Positions 16,181 to 18,717 of a DNA stretch of 18,717 nt are shown piece after piece (position 1 is the first letter of the stretch; the number at the start of each line of letters is the position of its first letter). The stretch covers positions 1-18,717 of the forward strand of contig JAEZJW010000059.1 in assembly GCA_023415595.1 (NCBI GenBank), given 5' to 3'. Below the pieces are notes generated by a model. It had not been told where the DNA came from, searched no databases, and saw nothing but the letters and a program-made list of their open reading frames with translations. The DNA comes from Bacillota bacterium (GTDB taxonomy: Bacteria > Bacillota > Clostridia > Lachnospirales > Lachnospiraceae). The position numbers were made by a program, and so were the translations under genes.

Positions 16181-16480
16181 ATGAGCTATGTAAAGGCAGA
16201 TTGTATCCTGCCCCGTGAGCTATTGGAGCAGATTCAGGAGTATGCAGACGGGCTTTATCTGTACATTCCTAAGAAGTATAATAACCGCAAGGAATGGGGT
16301 ACGAGTACAAATTATAAGAAAGAAATTATGAAACGGGATGCGGACATTTATGATAAATTTCGGAATGGTTATCGAACAGCCGAGCTTGCAGAGGAATATT
16401 ACCTGTCCGTGAAGAGTATCCAGCGCATCCTGCTGAAAGAGAAGAATAATCATAAAACAAAAGCACATAAACAAGAGTGA
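16181..16480 (+). CDS. CD3324 family protein, small HTH protein
   Basis: A 99-residue protein resembling the CD3324 family of Clostridia, distantly like Mor-type regulators. It opens MSYVKADCILPRELLEQIQ, followed by YADGLYLYIPKK and an RKEWG segment. A C-terminal helix-turn-helix covers about residues 63-85 (GYRTAELAEEYYLSVKSIQR), with a basic tail. This suggests DNA binding, but the target is not known. The start is the ATG at 16181 because AGGAGGAG lies just upstream; a frame opening at 16145 has no such site. It follows a promoter-terminator leader, so its expression may depend on read-through at 16062. A hairpin (16478-16501) overlaps its stop and a longer one follows. Confidence 0.85.
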   Translation: MSYVKADCILPRELLEQIQEYADGLYLYIPKKYNNRKEWGTSTNYKKEIMKRDADIYDKFRNGYRTAELAEEYYLSVKSIQRILLKEKNNHKTKAHKQE

Positions 16481-16509
16481 ACCGGTAAGCCGATTCACTT
16501 ATGATGAAT

Positions 16510-16581
16510 TAAATGCCGGAAGCTCCGGATCAGTCTTACACTTACATTATGAGTGGACCGATCCGGGGCTTCCGGCATTTA
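16510..16581. terminator. 22-bp inverted repeat after the CD3324 gene
   Basis: Bases 16510-16531 pair with 16560-16581 over 22 positions with one wobble, enclosing a 28-nt loop. There is no real T tract, so it may be an inefficient bidirectional terminator or a dispersed palindromic repeat. From 16582 to 16678 nothing recognisable was seen. Confidence 0.55.
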
Positions 16582-16678
16582 TCGCCTTGAACTGGGTTAT
16601 TTACAACACTCCTTCATCTCCGAGGGCATCGCCTTAAACTTCGTTCCTAAATAAGTCTGAGACACCAACCGCAATATA

Positions 16679-16707
16679 CCTGTGATATAGTATTGCTATA
16701 TCACAGG
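16679..16707. promoter_or_regulatory. Perfect 12-bp palindrome, operator or hairpin
   Basis: CCTGTGATATAG (16679-16690) and CTATATCACAGG (16696-16707) are exact reverse complements around TATTG. The 3' arm runs into AGGAGG. It could be a repressor binding site or an RNA hairpin in the leader of the DUF1062 gene. Confidence 0.45.
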
Positions 16708-16738
16708 AGGTATGAACTATTACTACACCCGTTAACCG

Positions 16739-16834
16739 TTAATTAAGACGCCAACTAAATACCGCTTAAATTCGCTCTGCCTGATCTGTTTCTAGCTACT
16801 CAGGTCGGGGCTGTTTTCTGCGGGTCTTAATTAA
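16739..16834 (+). promoter_or_regulatory. Structured leader of the DUF1062 gene
   Basis: TTAATTAAGAC (16739-16749) pairs perfectly with GTCTTAATTAA (16824-16834). An inner CCTGA/TCAGG stem lies near 16780-16804. The closed domain ends 19 bases before the start codon. It matches no riboswitch class that I recognise. Confidence 0.4.
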
Positions 16835-16853
16835 ACGAACGGAGTGTAATGAT

Positions 16854-17423
16854 ATGATAAAATACCCTTGGGAGATCGTTGTGCAAAATTCTCCTATTGT
16901 TTTAAAGAACTGCCCAAAATGCGGCTGCCAATCTGCTTTTCTTTGCAGCAGTAATTTCAGGGTCAATGCCAATCAAAACCATATAGATGTATGGTTAATT
17001 TATCTGTGCCAAAAATGCAGCTCCACCTGGAATATGGAGATTCTATCCCGCAGGGACAGAAGGACGATAGACAAAGAGCTGTATGATAAATTTCTTCATA
17101 ATGATCCGGAGCTTGCAAGGCACTATGCCTTTGATCCCGGTATTCATACTCGAAATAAGGCTGTCATGGATTATGGAAGCCTCATGTATGAAGTACAGGG
17201 AAATAACATCAGCCTCCCTGAGTTAAAGGAGGCTGTAGAGATTGAAATTATATGTAAGCATACAATAGATCTGCGTCTCGATAAGCTGCTTGGCAGAATG
17301 TTTCAATTATCAAGGGGACAAATCAAGCGATTAGAAGCTCAGAACCGCATCTGTGTGGAAGACAGTCATGCTTCCGTTAAGAATAAGGTAAGAAACGGCC
17401 TGAGGATCAGTATTCTTCCCTAA
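16854..17423 (+). CDS. DUF1062 domain-containing protein
   Basis: A 189-residue protein matching the DUF1062 family, of unknown function. The N-terminal third is a zinc ribbon: C20-P-K-C23-G near NSPIVLKNC and L-C52-Q-K-C55. The middle is charged and helical. Residues ~138-187 (RLDKLLGRMFQLSRGQIKRL, then a short strand region ending VRNGLRISI) look like an S4-type RNA-binding fold. That is my own reading, not a family statement. The ATG at 16854 has GGAG nine bases upstream. Its 3' end overlaps the convergent ferritin-like gene by 17 bases. A nucleic-acid-related role is plausible from zinc ribbon plus S4-like end, but unproven. Confidence 0.85.
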   Translation: MIKYPWEIVVQNSPIVLKNCPKCGCQSAFLCSSNFRVNANQNHIDVWLIYLCQKCSSTWNMEILSRRDRRTIDKELYDKFLHNDPELARHYAFDPGIHTRNKAVMDYGSLMYEVQGNNISLPELKEAVEIEIICKHTIDLRLDKLLGRMFQLSRGQIKRLEAQNRICVEDSHASVKNKVRNGLRISILP

Positions 17424-17892
17424 TTCCGAATTCTGCAGATTCAACCCATTCTTCAGGGCGTGTCAACAGGATAACCAGATCCTCGAATAGGTGGAGATGC
17501 TCCGTTTCCTGCTTAATCAAGAAGGTAAACAGCTCCTTATCCTTGGAATCCTCGGCTTTTTCCAGCATGCCCTGATAGAGTTCAATACTCTTCTGCTCCT
17601 GCTCAGCTGCATACTGATAGACATCCAGCTGCTTTAAAGCTCTTGGCACATCCGGCTTAAAATCAGCCAAGTTATGAAAGAAAGAATTCTTTTCCTTAAC
17701 TATACTATCCTCTTTCAAGGTTACCTCTTCTTCCCTTTGCCTCCGAAGCAACAGATCTGCATGCTGCTGTTCAGCATCGGCAAGAATCAAAAAAATTGTT
17801 CTCAGTTCATTACTTTGACACAAATCAGCCTGCTCCAGATAATACGCACGGCCTTCCAACTCCATATTAATGGCAAATTCCAAACTACTCAT
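17407..17892 (-). CDS. Ferritin-like (rubrerythrin-type) protein
   Basis: A 161-residue four-helix protein of the ferritin-like di-iron group without a rubredoxin domain. Candidate iron ligands are E11 (NMELEGRAYYLE), the E41-x-x-H44 pair (AEQQHADLL), E97/E99 (YAAEQEQKSIELY) and E131-x-x-H134 (KQETEHLHLF), giving the repeated E...ExxH pattern. Such proteins handle peroxide or iron in anaerobes; the exact activity is unknown. RBS AAGGAGG precedes the ATG. The upstream region 17893-17940 is very AT-rich with an ATAAATATTTAT palindrome, which might be a Fur/PerR-like site, but the match is loose. The gene is tail-to-tail with the DUF1062 gene and overlaps it. Confidence 0.86.
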   Translation of the reverse strand: MSSLEFAINMELEGRAYYLEQADLCQSNELRTIFLILADAEQQHADLLLRRQREEEVTLKEDSIVKEKNSFFHNLADFKPDVPRALKQLDVYQYAAEQEQKSIELYQGMLEKAEDSKDKELFTFLIKQETEHLHLFEDLVILLTRPEEWVESAEFGIREEY

Positions 17893-18003
17893 AACAATTA
17901 CCTCCTTATAATAAATATTTATTTATGATATTTATAAACCACATGATTATTTCAATAAATTCCGTTATACCTAAATATTTTACTATAATTCACGACCTCT
18001 TCT

Positions 18004-18483
18004 TCACTTATGGTACGGCTGATTATGGATAATTCGGTAAGAGCGATAGAGCTGTTCCAGGAAAATCATCCTCATCAGCTGGTGGGGAAAGGTCAACTTA
18101 GAAAAACTGAGCTTTTCGTCAGCCCTTCCAAGAACCTCCTGTGAGAGTCCAAGGGAACCGCCGATGATGAAGGTGATATGACTTGTTCCGGACACCCCGA
18201 GGGAATTAAACTTCTCAGCCAGCTCTTCGGAGGTAAGCTGCTTTCCTTCGATGGCTAAAGCGATACAATAGGAATCCGCCTTAATAGACTTCAGAATCCG
18301 TTCCCCTTCCTTCTTCTTGATAAGCTCCTCCAGGACTTCTCCTGCATTATCCGGTGTCTTTTCATCGGGAAGTTCAATAATTTCCAAGGTACAATATCTG
18401 CTGAGGCGCTTCACGTATTCCTCCACTCCCATCACCAGATACTTCTCCTTCAATTTACCCACACAGATTAACGAAATTCTCAT
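18004..18483 (-). CDS. rlmH: 23S rRNA (pseudouridine1915-N3)-methyltransferase RlmH
   Basis: A 159-residue SPOUT-class methyltransferase that methylates N3 of pseudouridine 1915 in helix 69 of 23S rRNA, using SAM. The sequence opens MRISLICVGKLKEKY, has the SAM-knot segment ITFIIGGSLGLSQEV and ends with the diagnostic HQLMRMIFLEQLYRSYRI and terminal NQPYHK. Length is exactly typical. GAGGAC lies eight bases before the ATG. It stands alone, with a ~100-bp tandem repeat immediately upstream, so its own promoter must lie between, within or beyond those repeats. Confidence 0.97.
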   Translation of the reverse strand: MRISLICVGKLKEKYLVMGVEEYVKRLSRYCTLEIIELPDEKTPDNAGEVLEELIKKKEGERILKSIKADSYCIALAIEGKQLTSEELAEKFNSLGVSGTSHITFIIGGSLGLSQEVLGRADEKLSFSKLTFPHQLMRMIFLEQLYRSYRIIHNQPYHK

Positions 18484-18516
18484 CTTATTATGTCCTCATA
18501 TTTATGATGCATAGAA

Positions 18517-18717
18517 CGCGTAAACCTCTCGGTACTTCTTCGCAGTTCCTTGGGTTCGCGGGCTCGCTCGCTTGTTTCTTACGCTCAGAACCGGGAAGAA
18601 TTGTTTCACATTCCTCTTGTCTCCTCGCGTAAACCTCTCGGTACTGCGTCCCGAGGGTTCGCGGGCTCGCTCGCTTGTTTCTTACGCTCAGAACCGGGAA
18701 GAATTGTTTTACATTCC
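18517..18717. repeat. Two tandem copies of a ~100-bp repeat upstream of rlmH
   Basis: The copies begin at 18517 and 18626, both with CGCGTAAACCTCTCGGTACT. They share a second conserved block of about 60 bases (from 18552 and 18655, starting GGGTTCGCGGGCTCGCTCGC) that ends in ACATTCC at 18614 and 18717. A variable spacer of 15 or 9 bases separates the blocks. In copy 2 it forms CTCGG/CCGAG; in copy 1 the pairing is degraded. GGTTC/GAACC closes a stem in each copy. The last copy reaches the window edge, so more copies may follow. Confidence 0.8.

Noticed and set aside
16712..16735. A seven-residue leader peptide, MNYYYTR, after AGGAGG.
   Set aside because: The ribosome binding site is only one base from the ATG, far too close, and no regulatory codon pattern is convincing.
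16739..16834. A preQ1-like riboswitch suggested by TTCTAGCTAC in a loop.
   Set aside because: The required A-rich tail and the short stem geometry are absent.
17893..17940. A PerR or Fur box upstream of the ferritin-like gene.
   Set aside because: The region is simply AT-rich, and the match to either consensus is partial.

Overview
The window looks like chromosome of an anaerobic Firmicute, most likely a Lachnospiraceae-type clostridium. Reasons are strong AGGAGG-type ribosome binding sites, TTG starts, a CD3324-family protein, a DUF1062 protein, a rubrerythrin-like protein, and a YesN/LytS sugar-sensing cassette typical of plant-sugar-using clostridia. Species cannot be named from the sequence alone. 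No tRNA, rRNA, transposase, CRISPR array or phage structural gene was seen.

Region 1 (1-4300) is metabolic housekeeping. The tail of an unknown gene overlaps a metallo-beta-lactamase-fold hydrolase, followed by an aldo/keto reductase on the plus strand. Facing them are asnA and a histidine phosphatase as a two-gene minus-strand operon, with a near-consensus promoter and a palindromic operator-like site. A small unrecognised gene with its own promoter lies upstream.

Region 2 (4100-14210), all minus strand, is a carbohydrate sensing and uptake locus of seven genes. In transcription order: a membrane-anchored periplasmic-binding-protein sensor (XylFII-like), a LytS/YesM-type histidine kinase, a YesN-type AraC response regulator, a XylF-like lipoprotein, a ChvE-like sugar-binding lipoprotein, the MmsA ATPase and the MmsB permease. 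The inferred logic is that the sensor binds sugar outside the cell and signals through the kinase to YesN, which activates the transporter. The mmsA frame carries one in-frame TGA at 6714-6716, so as read the transporter lacks an intact ATPase. Large RNA hairpins sit before chvE and between chvE and mmsA.

Region 3 (14210-16600) holds a CwlC-like N-acetylmuramoyl-L-alanine amidase, a 244-nt nested inverted repeat, a cold-shock protein behind a leader with a 23-bp hairpin and U-run, a candidate ~60-nt transcript, and a CD3324-family regulator-like gene.

Region 4 (16600-18717) holds a DUF1062 zinc-ribbon protein whose 3' end overlaps a convergent ferritin-like gene, then rlmH on the minus strand and two copies of a ~100-bp tandem repeat running off the end.

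The most distinctive points are the interrupted ATPase in an otherwise complete sugar-responsive locus, and the unusual density of long, unrelated, near-perfect palindromes between genes.
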